Assembly: GCF_002902345.1 (NCBI RefSeq)
Contig: NZ_PPQB01000005.1
Coordinates: 360,153-395,705, forward strand
DNA: 35,553 bases
Direction of reading: 5' to 3'
DNA from: Staphylococcus arlettae
GTDB lineage: Bacteria > Bacillota > Bacilli > Staphylococcales > Staphylococcaceae
The position numbers and the translations under genes were made by a program. Of the stretch, positions 7,785 to 16,503 are shown piece by piece. Below the pieces are notes generated by a model. It was not told the origin of the DNA, ran no database searches, and saw nothing but the letters and a program-made list of their open reading frames with translations. Position 1 is the first letter of the stretch; every line of letters starts with the position of its first letter.

Positions 7785-8744
7785 ATGTATAATATATTAA
7801 ATTTTGTGCATTCGCAAGCACATGATTACAAAACTCAAAAAAGCATATTTAATATTATCACAGGCAAAAAGTCTCATCAAACCTTTTTTGATGCTTCTAG
7901 CCAACATCTACTTTCATTTTATCATAGTTTACCCAACTTAAAATATCATTCATTCGAGCGAATTTTAACGGAAACTAATGATAATCATACTAATTTAACA
8001 TTAAAGTGCAACAATAAGCATACCTATGACAGTATGCGTAACACTTTTAATGCCTTACAATTACTTATCCAAACTATTTCGTGTGATATACACAAATTTT
8101 ATCAATTCACACCAGTATCTCAACAACTACAAGTTCAAAAACAGGTAAAAAAACTATTTAATACTATTAAAAAGCAACAAGAAACAGATAATTTTCTAGC
8201 CGAACTACAACAATTGTTGACTGCCATTCATGATACAAACGGTAAAACTTACATACATTATTATTTACAAGGCTATAATGAAAGTATGTATACGCGACAA
8301 CAAGTTAGTTTAATAGAGAATATCCCACAACATCTGTTAATGGAGTTAGAATACAATGATTTAGTTGAGATGGTTACCCAATTAGAGAATAATTCAAAAT
8401 ATCCATTACTTCATCAACTCGTTTTGCGTCCACCTTTATTAAATAAAACTGAACAAACTTTGCACAGTATACTGGCGCAGCAATCTTTAAATGATATTTT
8501 ACGAGAGCAAAACGTCAAAATAAATACAATTGAAGATCACCTCATTGAATTATTTATCAAAGGTTATTTATCTGATTATGAAACATATGTAACTACTCAA
8601 ATGATGGGGGACTTTAGTCACTACTATCCTGAGCATTCAAATGAACGATTGAGAGATATGAAAGCAAGATTTTCTGATTTAAGTTATTTCCAACTTAAAC
8701 TACTGATTGTCGGTTATCAAAGAGGTGAACTAAATGCTACATAA
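7785..8744 (+). CDS. ypbB: YpbB-like helix-turn-helix protein encoded before RecQ
   Basis: A 319-aa protein with the order and features of B. subtilis YpbB, which also precedes a RecQ-type helicase. The C-terminal segment with INTIEDHLIELFIKGYL (about 246-262) matches the HTH_40 domain that some RecQ proteins carry fused at their C-terminus. This suggests, as an inference, that YpbB supplies that domain in trans. The rest is helical and rich in Q, N and L with no enzyme motif seen. The ATG follows AAGAGGAG. It overlaps recQ by 11 bp, implying coupled translation. Confidence 0.85.
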   Translation: MYNILNFVHSQAHDYKTQKSIFNIITGKKSHQTFFDASSQHLLSFYHSLPNLKYHSFERILTETNDNHTNLTLKCNNKHTYDSMRNTFNALQLLIQTISCDIHKFYQFTPVSQQLQVQKQVKKLFNTIKKQQETDNFLAELQQLLTAIHDTNGKTYIHYYLQGYNESMYTRQQVSLIENIPQHLLMELEYNDLVEMVTQLENNSKYPLLHQLVLRPPLLNKTEQTLHSILAQQSLNDILREQNVKINTIEDHLIELFIKGYLSDYETYVTTQMMGDFSHYYPEHSNERLRDMKARFSDLSYFQLKLLIVGYQRGELNAT

Positions 8745-10113
8745 GGCACTAAAAACTTGGTTTGGTTTTGATCATTTTAATGAAGGACAAGAAGAGATCA
8801 TTACAAGCGTTTTAAAAAATCAACCTACATTAGGTATTTTACCAACAGGAAGTGGCAAAAGTTTATGTTATCAATTGCCAACTTATATCAAAAGACAACC
8901 AACACTTATCGTTTCACCCTTAATATCCTTAATGGATGACCAAGTGAGTCAAATGAAAGCACAAGGAGAATCATCTGTCAGTTGTGTACATTCTGGGATG
9001 GACGCTGAAGAAAAACGTCAAAACATCGACAAGTTATCATCTAGTCGCTTTATCTTTTTAAGTCCCGAATTCTTATTACAAGGTACTAATATTAAGCTCA
9101 TAAAGAATATAAATCTCGGCATGATTGTCTTAGATGAAGCACATTGTCTATCTGAATGGGGCTATGATTTCCGACCTCATTATGCATTAATTAGAAAGGT
9201 AACAAAATACTTTCCTCAAGCTACATTGTTAGCGTTAACTGCTACAGCTCAACCTTTTTTAATCGATGATTTAAATGATATGTTGGAAACAAAGTTCCAT
9301 CAAATTAAAACAACTATGAATCGAAATAATATTATGTTGTCTCATAAAAATTTTAGTAACGATGACGAAAAATTAACATGGCTATTACCGTTTATAGAAA
9401 ATTCTGGGCCCACAATTATTTATGTATCTTCTAAAAAAATGTGTGCCACTCTTGCACATGCTATATATGAACATGGCTTTTTAACTGGAATATATCATGG
9501 AGATATGTCTTACCAAGAAAGGCATACTGTTCAACATCAATTTATTAACAATGAAATTCCGGTTATTGTAGCTACGAGCGCTTTTGGTATGGGAATTAAT
9601 AAAAAAGACATAAGAACTATTATTCATTATCATTTACCAACGAGCCCCTCAAACTATTTACAAGAAATAGGAAGAGCTGGTAGAGATGGTACTTTAAGCC
9701 AAGCGATTAGTTTATATCAACCAGACGATAGTTTCTTATTAGAAACCTTGTTGTTTACTGACGCCATATCAGAAAATGATATTCAATTATTTGAACTTGG
9801 TGAATTAATTGATATGAATAAGCATGAAATATTAACAGTGTTAAATGAAATATATACAATCCAAACGCTTAAACGTATCTTTAACACAGTATTTCGACGA
9901 AAACAGTTAAGCTATTATAGAATGCTTGGTTATATAAATCTTGATCAATGTCGAAGAAAATACTTACTAGAATTTTTTGGTGAGTCATTTATTAACAAGC
10001 CCACTTATTGTTGCGATATAGACAGTGAAGAATTAGACCTAAAACAATTAAATAGAAAAAAAGTAAAACGAAAAATGGATTATTTAGAAAAATTACAAAG
10101 TTTGTTCAAATAA
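8734..10113 (+). CDS. recQ: RecQ-family ATP-dependent DNA helicase (RecS-like, short form)
   Basis: A 459-aa superfamily 2 helicase that unwinds DNA 3' to 5' in recombination and fork repair. It has the Q-motif region (FNEGQEEII), Walker A with Lys42 (LPTGSGKS), the DEAH box at Asp134 (DEAHCLSEWGYDFRPHY), SAT-like ALTATAQP, the motif V/VI region AFGMGINKKDIR and QEIGRAGRDG. The RecQ-Ct zinc region is present as CRRKYLLEFFGE but continues TYCCDID, so only three of the usual four cysteines are in place. There is no HRDC domain. It is the short RecS type rather than the long RecQ. The start has AGAGGTGA within ypbB. Confidence 0.93.
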   Translation: MLHKALKTWFGFDHFNEGQEEIITSVLKNQPTLGILPTGSGKSLCYQLPTYIKRQPTLIVSPLISLMDDQVSQMKAQGESSVSCVHSGMDAEEKRQNIDKLSSSRFIFLSPEFLLQGTNIKLIKNINLGMIVLDEAHCLSEWGYDFRPHYALIRKVTKYFPQATLLALTATAQPFLIDDLNDMLETKFHQIKTTMNRNNIMLSHKNFSNDDEKLTWLLPFIENSGPTIIYVSSKKMCATLAHAIYEHGFLTGIYHGDMSYQERHTVQHQFINNEIPVIVATSAFGMGINKKDIRTIIHYHLPTSPSNYLQEIGRAGRDGTLSQAISLYQPDDSFLLETLLFTDAISENDIQLFELGELIDMNKHEILTVLNEIYTIQTLKRIFNTVFRRKQLSYYRMLGYINLDQCRRKYLLEFFGESFINKPTYCCDIDSEELDLKQLNRKKVKRKMDYLEKLQSLFK

Positions 10114-10126
10114 ATGAGTAATTGCT

Positions 10127-10155
10127 TTACTTCACTTTTTTAATCAAGCTATAAT
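10127..10155 (+). promoter_or_regulatory. Candidate promoter of ebpS
   Basis: TTACTT (10127-10132) and TATAAT (10150-10155) are spaced by 17 bp. This would give a leader of roughly 100 nt before ebpS. A second weaker possibility (TTGTTA 10192-10197 with TATAGG 10214-10219) lies closer to the gene. Confidence 0.45.
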
Positions 10156-10263
10156 AAAGCATATAACAAGTATAATTTTATTTTCATTAAATTGTTATAC
10201 ATATCTACCATTGTATAGGGTATAGCTTTGTATGCAAAAAAAGCAAAAGGAAGGATGAGCGGT

Positions 10264-11847
10264 TTGTCTAATAATAATTTTAAAGATGATTTCGAAAAAA
10301 ATCGTCAATCTATTGACCCGAAAGAACATCTAGATACAGATAAAGCGAAAGGTTCTGTAGACAATGAAACGGAAAAAGTCACAGATAAGGCTGACGAGCA
10401 ATTTCCACCAAGAAATTCACAGCGTAGACAACGTAGTCGTAGTACTGCTACAAATCAACCAAATTCAGAACAAGACACTGTGAATCAAGAAGATCATGAT
10501 GAACAACATCCTACAACAGACAACAACGATTCAGATGTAGAACGTCAACATGATGAACATGATACTGACCGTGATGCGCAACAGGACTCAAACAATGAGC
10601 CTGATTCACAAGATGAATCAAGTAACAACAAGAAAAAAGGGGCCGCTGTTGCAGGTAGTGCTGCTGCTGTTGGCGGAGGTGCATACGCTGCCAAAAAACA
10701 TCATGACAACAATCAAGAAGGACAACACGATGATGCTCAATCACATGATGATAGTGATAAACAGCAAGATCAAGAGAACAAGCAGGTAGATGATCAGCAG
10801 CAAAATGATGACAATGACACCAATAATGATTCTAAAAATCATAAAGGTAAGAAAGCTGGTGCTGCAGCCGCTGCAGGTGCGGGCGCTGCTGGTGTAGCTG
10901 GTGCGAAATCACATGATAAAGATAACAGCAAACAACAAGAATCAAACAAAAATGAATCAAAAGATGGAAAAGGTAAGAAAGCCGGTGCAGCCGCTGCAGG
11001 TGCTGGTGCTGCGGGTGGTGCTACTGCCGCTTCCAAAGCTTCACATTCTGGTGGTAATGGAGGCAATGGCTCCGGTGGCAATGGTGGCAACGGAGCCGGT
11101 GATAATAATCAACATGATAACGACGGCAAGAAGAAAAAAGGACTACTTGGTAAATTATTGCCTATACTTGCCGCGATATTAATTTTAGCAGCTATTGCTA
11201 TTTTTGCAGGAATGGCTTTAACTGGTAACAATGATGATGGTAATAGCGATAACGACAATAAAGTTGCAAATAAATCAGACGATAAAGATAAAAATGCTGA
11301 TGACAAAGACAATAGCAAAGATAAAGACAAAGCTTCAGATAGTGAAAATGACAATGATTCAAACAACGAACAATCATCAGACGAAAACAATAATGGTGAT
11401 AACGCAACATCTGATGATTCTAATGCTAATGATTCAGCTAACAACTCAAGCAATTCAAGTGACTCAAGCAACTCACAATCATCAGACCAAGATGGTCAAA
11501 GTACTGCTAACACTAGTGGCGAAAATGCTAGCGATGCTAGTAATGATGGTAGTTCTTCTGATCAAAATAGTCAAAGTCAATCACAACAAAGTCAGCAAAG
11601 CTCTGATAATCAACAATCAGATCAAGCAAACAGTAATACGTCCGATTCTACAGACGATAGTAGTCAAGCCACAAACAATGATTCACAAGGTCAACGTACA
11701 CATGTTGTAAATGGTCAAAACTTATATCGTATTGCTATTCAATATTACGGTGAAGGCTCACCAGAAAATGTTGAAAAAATTAGAGAAGCTAATGGTATCT
11801 CAGGCAATGACATTCATAATGGTCAACGTCTAGTAATACCTCAATAA
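10264..11847 (+). CDS. ebpS: EbpS-like cell-surface LysM protein (elastin-binding protein family)
   Basis: A 527-aa protein close in plan to S. aureus EbpS. It opens [15 protein letters not shown] and has a very polar D/N/S/Q/H-rich region. Three glycine/alanine blocks follow, the last two both beginning [10 protein letters not shown] membrane segment ([20 protein letters not shown], about 300-320) comes next, then a long S/D/N-rich stretch and a C-terminal LysM domain ([21 protein letters not shown]) that should bind peptidoglycan. The TTG at 10264 is chosen because AAGGAAGG (10247-10254) is 9 nt upstream and the product then matches the EbpS N-terminus; an ATG at 10255 abuts that site. It sits where B. 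subtilis has the LysM gene ypbE. Elastin binding itself cannot be inferred here. Confidence 0.9.
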   Translation: MSNNNFKDDFEKNRQSIDPKEHLDTDKAKGSVDNETEKVTDKADEQFPPRNSQRRQRSRSTATNQPNSEQDTVNQEDHDEQHPTTDNNDSDVERQHDEHDTDRDAQQDSNNEPDSQDESSNNKKKGAAVAGSAAAVGGGAYAAKKHHDNNQEGQHDDAQSHDDSDKQQDQENKQVDDQQQNDDNDTNNDSKNHKGKKAGAAAAAGAGAAGVAGAKSHDKDNSKQQESNKNESKDGKGKKAGAAAAGAGAAGGATAASKASHSGGNGGNGSGGNGGNGAGDNNQHDNDGKKKKGLLGKLLPILAAILILAAIAIFAGMALTGNNDDGNSDNDNKVANKSDDKDKNADDKDNSKDKDKASDSENDNDSNNEQSSDENNNGDNATSDDSNANDSANNSSNSSDSSNSQSSDQDGQSTANTSGENASDASNDGSSSDQNSQSQSQQSQQSSDNQQSDQANSNTSDSTDDSSQATNNDSQGQRTHVVNGQNLYRIAIQYYGEGSPENVEKIREANGISGNDIHNGQRLVIPQ

Positions 11848-11859
11848 TGAAAATGAAAG

Positions 11860-11888
11860 ACCGAGCAGTAATTGCTCGGTTTTTTTTG
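11860..11888 (+). terminator. Terminator of ebpS
   Basis: An 8-bp stem ACCGAGCA/TGCTCGGT (11860-11867 with 11873-11880) is followed by a run of T residues. Confidence 0.93.
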
Positions 11889-11970
11889 TGAAATTTTAAT
11901 ATAAGTTTTATAAAAATTCAGCGACTTGCAACACAATTTCATTTCGATTATTTGGATTTTTCTATACTAT

Positions 11971-11979
11971 TGGTATAAT
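11971..11979 (+). promoter_or_regulatory. Extended -10 promoter of ypdA
   Basis: TATAAT at 11974-11979 is preceded by TGG (11971-11973). TTGGAT (11952-11957) lies 16 bp upstream of the -10 as a moderate -35. It is 30 bp before the start codon. Confidence 0.65.
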
Positions 11980-12008
11980 ATATTAGTGGTTAAAGGAGGC
12001 AGACAATA

Positions 12009-12995
12009 ATGCAAACTGTAGAAAGCATAATTATCGGTGGTGGCCCATGTGGTTTAAGTGCCGCAATCGAACAAAAGAAAAAAGGAATCGAAACATTAGT
12101 AATAGAGAAAGGTAATGTTGTAGAAGCTATTTATAATTATCCTACACATCAAACATTTTTCTCATCCAGTGATAAATTAAGTATTGGTGATATTCCTTTT
12201 ATTGTAGAAGAAAGTAAACCACGTAGAAACCAAGCATTGGTTTATTATAGAGAAGTAGTAAAACATCATCAACTTAATATTAATCCTTTTGAAGAAGTAT
12301 TAACTGTTAAAAAAATCAATAATCGTTTTACTATTACAACAACTAAGGATGTATATCAGTGTCGCTTTTTAACTGTCGCAACAGGTTACTATGGCCAACA
12401 TAACCAGTTAGAAGTTGAAGGTGCAGAATTGCCTAAAGTAAATCACTACTTTAAAGAAGCTCATCCTTACTTTGGACAAAACGTGGTTATTATTGGTGGG
12501 AAAAACTCTGCGGTTGATGCGGCTTTAGAATTAGAAAAAGCGGGCGCACACGTTACCGTTTTATATCGAGGTCAAGATTATCCTAATGCTATTAAACCTT
12601 GGATATTACCAAACTTTGAATCATTAGTGAGAAACGAAAAAATCAATATGGTATTTAATGCTCAAGTAACCAAAATTACAGAAACATCTGTTCAATATGA
12701 AAACGATGGTCACACATATGAAATTCCAAATGATTACGTCTTTGCAATGATTGGATATCATCCCGATTATACTTTCTTACAATCTATTGGTATCGATATT
12801 AATACTAATGAGTTTGGTACTGCTCCCGTATATAACAAAGAAACATTTGAAACAAATGTAGTCAATTGTTTTATCGCCGGTGTGATTGCAGCAGGAAATG
12901 ATGCAAATACAATATTTATTGAAAATGGTAAATACCACGGCGGTATAATTACTCAAAGTATTTTAACTAAAAAGCAAACACCTTTAGAATCTTAA
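12009..12995 (+). CDS. ypdA: Bacillithiol-disulfide reductase YpdA (FAD/NAD(P)H dependent)
   Basis: A 328-aa flavoprotein disulfide reductase-like enzyme that recycles oxidised bacillithiol (BSSB) with NADPH, in the BrxA/BrxB/YpdA pathway of Firmicutes. The FAD-binding GGGPCGLSAA motif (10-19) contains Cys14, the conserved cysteine implicated in catalysis. The second dinucleotide fold is at VVIIGGKNSAVDAALE (about 160-175), followed by ATGYYGQH and a C-terminal AGVIAAGNDANTIFIENG FAD segment. Length equals S. aureus YpdA. It stands alone, with its own promoter and a shared terminator with ansA. It links functionally with bshA at 29.9 kb. Confidence 0.95.
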   Translation: MQTVESIIIGGGPCGLSAAIEQKKKGIETLVIEKGNVVEAIYNYPTHQTFFSSSDKLSIGDIPFIVEESKPRRNQALVYYREVVKHHQLNINPFEEVLTVKKINNRFTITTTKDVYQCRFLTVATGYYGQHNQLEVEGAELPKVNHYFKEAHPYFGQNVVIIGGKNSAVDAALELEKAGAHVTVLYRGQDYPNAIKPWILPNFESLVRNEKINMVFNAQVTKITETSVQYENDGHTYEIPNDYVFAMIGYHPDYTFLQSIGIDINTNEFGTAPVYNKETFETNVVNCFIAGVIAAGNDANTIFIENGKYHGGIITQSILTKKQTPLES

Positions 12996-13036
12996 AAAAA
13001 GCTAGTGTCTTATAATATATAGACACTAGCTTTTTT
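12995..13036. terminator. Bidirectional terminator between ypdA and ansA
   Basis: A 16-bp perfect stem (12995-13010 with 13021-13036) has a 10-nt A/T loop, an A-run on one side and a T-run on the other. It lies between two convergent genes. Confidence 0.93.
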
Positions 13037-13037
13037 A

Positions 13038-14012
13038 TTATAATTGTGATTCAAAATATTTCTTTAATTGTTCATAAGACAAATTATTACTTAAGCCAAC
13101 TAATAATTTTAACCTAGCTTTAGGACCGTTTAGACCATTTGAGAAAATAACACCTTTTTGTTCTAATGTTGCTCCGCCACCTTCATATGCATAAATGGGG
13201 CCGACTATACCATTAAAGGAACGAGAAACTAATACAATTGGAATGTTTTTAGCTAAACATTGTTGCAAACCTTCTAAACATGTAGGAGGTAAATTACCTT
13301 GTCCTAATGCCTCAATGATAATTCCATCAACATTCTCATTACTATAAAATGATAACACATCACTTTTCATTCCCATATAAGCTTTGATTAGAGGAATATT
13401 GAGTTCAGCATTAATATTATTTAAGATCATATGGTCATATGGGCGATGATGAAACTGAACACTATTTTTAGTAATAACACCTAATGGACCGTGGTTAGGA
13501 CTTTGGAACGTATTAGTATTAGATGTGTGTGTCTTTGTCACGTTTCTTGCAGTATGAATCTCATCATTAAAGACAACCATAACACCATTATTTGCTGCTT
13601 CATCTGTAGATGCTACTCGAATAGCGGAAATAAAATTATATAAACCGTCTGAACCAATTTCATTTGATGAGCGCATTGCTCCAGTAATCACAACTGGTTG
13701 TGTTATATCCATTGACAAATCTAGCAAATAGGCAGTTTCTTCTAATGTATCAGTGCCGTGAGTAATTACATAACCATCATATTCATGTATACTGTGTGCT
13801 TCTTCAATTATTTGTTTCAATTGTTGGATATGATGAATTTGTATATGTGGTGATGGTACATTCATTGGGGTTATTTCGGTTACATCTGCATACTTTTCAA
13901 TTACCTCTGCGTGATTTGATATTGGATTATTAGCATTGGTAACAACTTGATTTGACTCATCTTGCGACATACTAATAGTACCGCCTGTATGGATGACAAG
14001 AAGTTTTTTCAT
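13038..14012 (-). CDS. ansA: Type I (cytosolic) L-asparaginase
   Basis: A 324-aa enzyme hydrolysing L-asparagine to aspartate and ammonia. Both signature motifs are present: the N-terminal TGGTISM with nucleophile Thr12, and HGTDTLEETAYLLD with the second catalytic Thr-Asp pair near residue 85. No signal peptide is present, which fits the cytoplasmic type I form. The ATG at 14012 follows AGGAGGA. It is transcribed divergently from cmk across a 79-bp gap and is on the opposite strand to most of the window. B. subtilis has a similar ansA, but elsewhere. Confidence 0.93.
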   Translation of the reverse strand: MKKLLVIHTGGTISMSQDESNQVVTNANNPISNHAEVIEKYADVTEITPMNVPSPHIQIHHIQQLKQIIEEAHSIHEYDGYVITHGTDTLEETAYLLDLSMDITQPVVITGAMRSSNEIGSDGLYNFISAIRVASTDEAANNGVMVVFNDEIHTARNVTKTHTSNTNTFQSPNHGPLGVITKNSVQFHHRPYDHMILNNINAELNIPLIKAYMGMKSDVLSFYSNENVDGIIIEALGQGNLPPTCLEGLQQCLAKNIPIVLVSRSFNGIVGPIYAYEGGGATLEQKGVIFSNGLNGPKARLKLLVGLSNNLSYEQLKKYFESQL

Positions 14013-14067
14013 GACTGCATTCCTCCTATTTATAAACTACGTATTTATGATAAAATATAATTCATAA

Positions 14068-14751
<684 letters not shown>

Positions 14752-15017
14752 TTAAGTCAATTAAATTAATTTTCATAGTTGATTTATAGAATTTCGTCTT
14801 TTTTTTCAAAATTTTCTTATTCTACGTTTATAATTTAATTAAAATAGGGTACTTAGAAACTATATGTTTCAAAAATTGCAAGAATAGTTTAATTCGTTTT
14901 GTTATATACTACTAAAATAATTGATAAATTGTGGAGTTCTAGCTTCACTTTTACATAGTTTTTATACAAAACATGGGTTGCTGTGGTATTTCTTGACAAT
15001 TTGGTTACTTTGTAAGA
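14752..15017 (+). other. Long AT-rich gap before rpsA
   Basis: The cmk-rpsA gap is 303 bp. It has no convincing ORF and no clear cmk terminator. It holds several AT-rich -10-like stretches (TATAAT 14829-14834, TATACT 14905-14910) without good -35 partners, and a small GTGGAG/CTTCAC hairpin near 14932-14949. A perfect TTGACA at 14993-14998 lies 22 bp ahead of the nearest TATAAT, too far for a standard pair. Part of it may be an S1 mRNA leader, but nothing specific can be shown. Confidence 0.4.
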
Positions 15018-15026
15018 TGTTATAAT
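15018..15026 (+). promoter_or_regulatory. Extended -10 promoter of rpsA
   Basis: TATAAT at 15021-15026 is preceded by TGT (15018-15020). The TTGACA at 14993-14998 is 22 bp away, so the extended -10 probably does the work. It would give a short leader containing AAGGAGG. Confidence 0.5.
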
Positions 15027-15054
15027 TATGTAGTGTAATAAGGAGGCAGACAAG

Positions 15055-16236
15055 ATGACTGAAGAATTTAATGAATCAATGATTAATGACATTAAAGAGG
15101 GAGATAAAATTACTGGTGAAGTTCAATCACTAGAAGACAAACAAGTGATTGTCCATGTCAATGGCGGTAAATTTAACGGAATTATCCCAATTAGTCAATT
15201 ATCAACACATCATATCGATAATCCAAGTGATGCGGTAAACGTAGGTGATGAAATTGAAGCATATGTTACGAAAGTCGAATTAGACGACGAAAACGAAACA
15301 GGTGCTTACATTTTATCTAAAAGACAACTAGAAACAGAGAAATCTTATGACTATTTACAAGAAAAACTAGATAGTAATGAAACTATTGAAGCTAAAGTTA
15401 CCGAAGTAGTTAAAGGCGGTTTAGTAGTAGATGTTGGACAACGTGGGTTTATTCCTGCTTCATTAATATCAACTGATTTCATTGAGGATTTCTCTCATTT
15501 TGATGGACAAGTTCTAGAATTAAAAGTCGAAGAATTAGATCCAGAAAATAATCGTGTCATTCTTAGTCGTAAAGCTGTACAAGAAGTTGAAAATGCTAAA
15601 AAGAAAGATCAACTTCTCCAATCACTAACTGAAGGTGATGTCATTGAAGGTAAAGTCGCACGATTAACTAACTTTGGCGCCTTTATTGATATTGGCGGTG
15701 TAGACGGTTTAGTTCACGTATCTGAATTAGCACATGAACATGTAAAAACACCTGAAGATGTAGTTGCTATTGGCGACGACGTTAAAGTTAAAATTAAATC
15801 TATAGATAAAGATAGTGAACGTATTTCCTTATCTATTAAAGACACTTTACCTAGCCCGTTTGAATCTATCCGTGGCGAATTCAATGAAGGTGATATCATT
15901 GAAGGTAAAGTCGTACGCTTAACTAGTTTTGGTGCTTTTGTGGAAATTAAAGCTGGTGTGCAAGGCTTAGTTCACATTTCAGAAATAAGTCACAAACATA
16001 TCGGTACTCCAGGCGAAGTATTAGAAGCTGGTGACATAGTGAGTGTCAAAGTCCTTGGTGTCGATGTCGAAAATGAACGTATCTCTTTATCAATCAAAGC
16101 AACATTACCAAATGAAGATGTTGTCGAAAGTGATGATGAAACGACGAAATCATATTTAGATACAAGTGACGATGAAGAAGACAATCCTACATTAGGAGAT
16201 GTATTTGGAGATAAATTAAAAGACTTCAAATTTTAA
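15055..16236 (+). CDS. rpsA: 30S ribosomal protein S1 homologue (four S1 domains)
   Basis: A 393-aa RNA-binding protein with four S1 motifs at about 14-84, 100-170, 190-260 and 275-345, then an acidic tail. Proteobacterial S1 has six domains; the four-domain form is normal in Staphylococcus and Bacillus (YpfD). The third and fourth repeats are close even at DNA level (EGDVIEGKVARLTNFGAF versus EGDIIEGKVVRLTSFGAF). The ATG has AAGGAGG upstream. Whether it acts in general translation initiation as in E. coli is uncertain, since low-GC Gram-positives rely less on S1. Confidence 0.93.
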   Translation: MTEEFNESMINDIKEGDKITGEVQSLEDKQVIVHVNGGKFNGIIPISQLSTHHIDNPSDAVNVGDEIEAYVTKVELDDENETGAYILSKRQLETEKSYDYLQEKLDSNETIEAKVTEVVKGGLVVDVGQRGFIPASLISTDFIEDFSHFDGQVLELKVEELDPENNRVILSRKAVQEVENAKKKDQLLQSLTEGDVIEGKVARLTNFGAFIDIGGVDGLVHVSELAHEHVKTPEDVVAIGDDVKVKIKSIDKDSERISLSIKDTLPSPFESIRGEFNEGDIIEGKVVRLTSFGAFVEIKAGVQGLVHISEISHKHIGTPGEVLEAGDIVSVKVLGVDVENERISLSIKATLPNEDVVESDDETTKSYLDTSDDEEDNPTLGDVFGDKLKDFKF

Positions 16237-16259
16237 AGTTTTCAATTAAATATTAAACT

Positions 16260-16295
16260 TAAATCTTGTCCTGATTGACAGAAGGGCAAGATTTA
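16260..16295 (+). terminator. Terminator of rpsA
   Basis: TAAATCTTG (16260-16268) pairs with CAAGATTTA (16287-16295). Inner TCCT/AGGG pairs extend the stem, and TTTTA follows shortly after. Confidence 0.75.
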
Positions 16296-16503
16296 TTTTA
16301 TGTTCAAAATTATAATAATTTCAGAATTTATTAACTTTGTTGATAAAACAATTAATATTAGTAATGTAAGCATATACGTCGTTAAAGGGTATTTATAAAA
16401 AACTGCCGAATTAATTTCAGGAAAGTTGTTTCAAAATTTCTTTTTCTTTAGTGATGCCATATGATAGAATTATAGAGATTTAATATAGAGAGGAAGTTAG
16501 GTA

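Noticed and set aside
10839..11471. Proline/alanine- and leucine/serine-rich frames antisense to ebpS
   Set aside because: They come from the low-complexity codons of ebpS read on the other strand; no start signals and no family resemblance.
11301..11700. Possible CRISPR-like or tandem DNA array in the Ser/Asp/Asn tract
   Set aside because: The repetition is codon-level and irregular, with no fixed repeat and spacer unit; it is explained by the EbpS low-complexity region.
10901..11710. Long alternative plus-strand frames inside ebpS
   Set aside because: They are out-of-frame readings of repetitive D/N/S codons (rich in M, T, I) with no ribosome binding sites.
14993..15026. TTGACA plus TATAAT as a standard rpsA promoter
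   Set aside because: The spacing is 22 bp, too long for sigma-A; the extended -10 is kept instead at modest confidence.
14889..15092. Minus-strand 67-codon frame in the gap before rpsA
   Set aside because: No family resemblance, no ribosome binding site, and it overlaps the rpsA start and its promoter.
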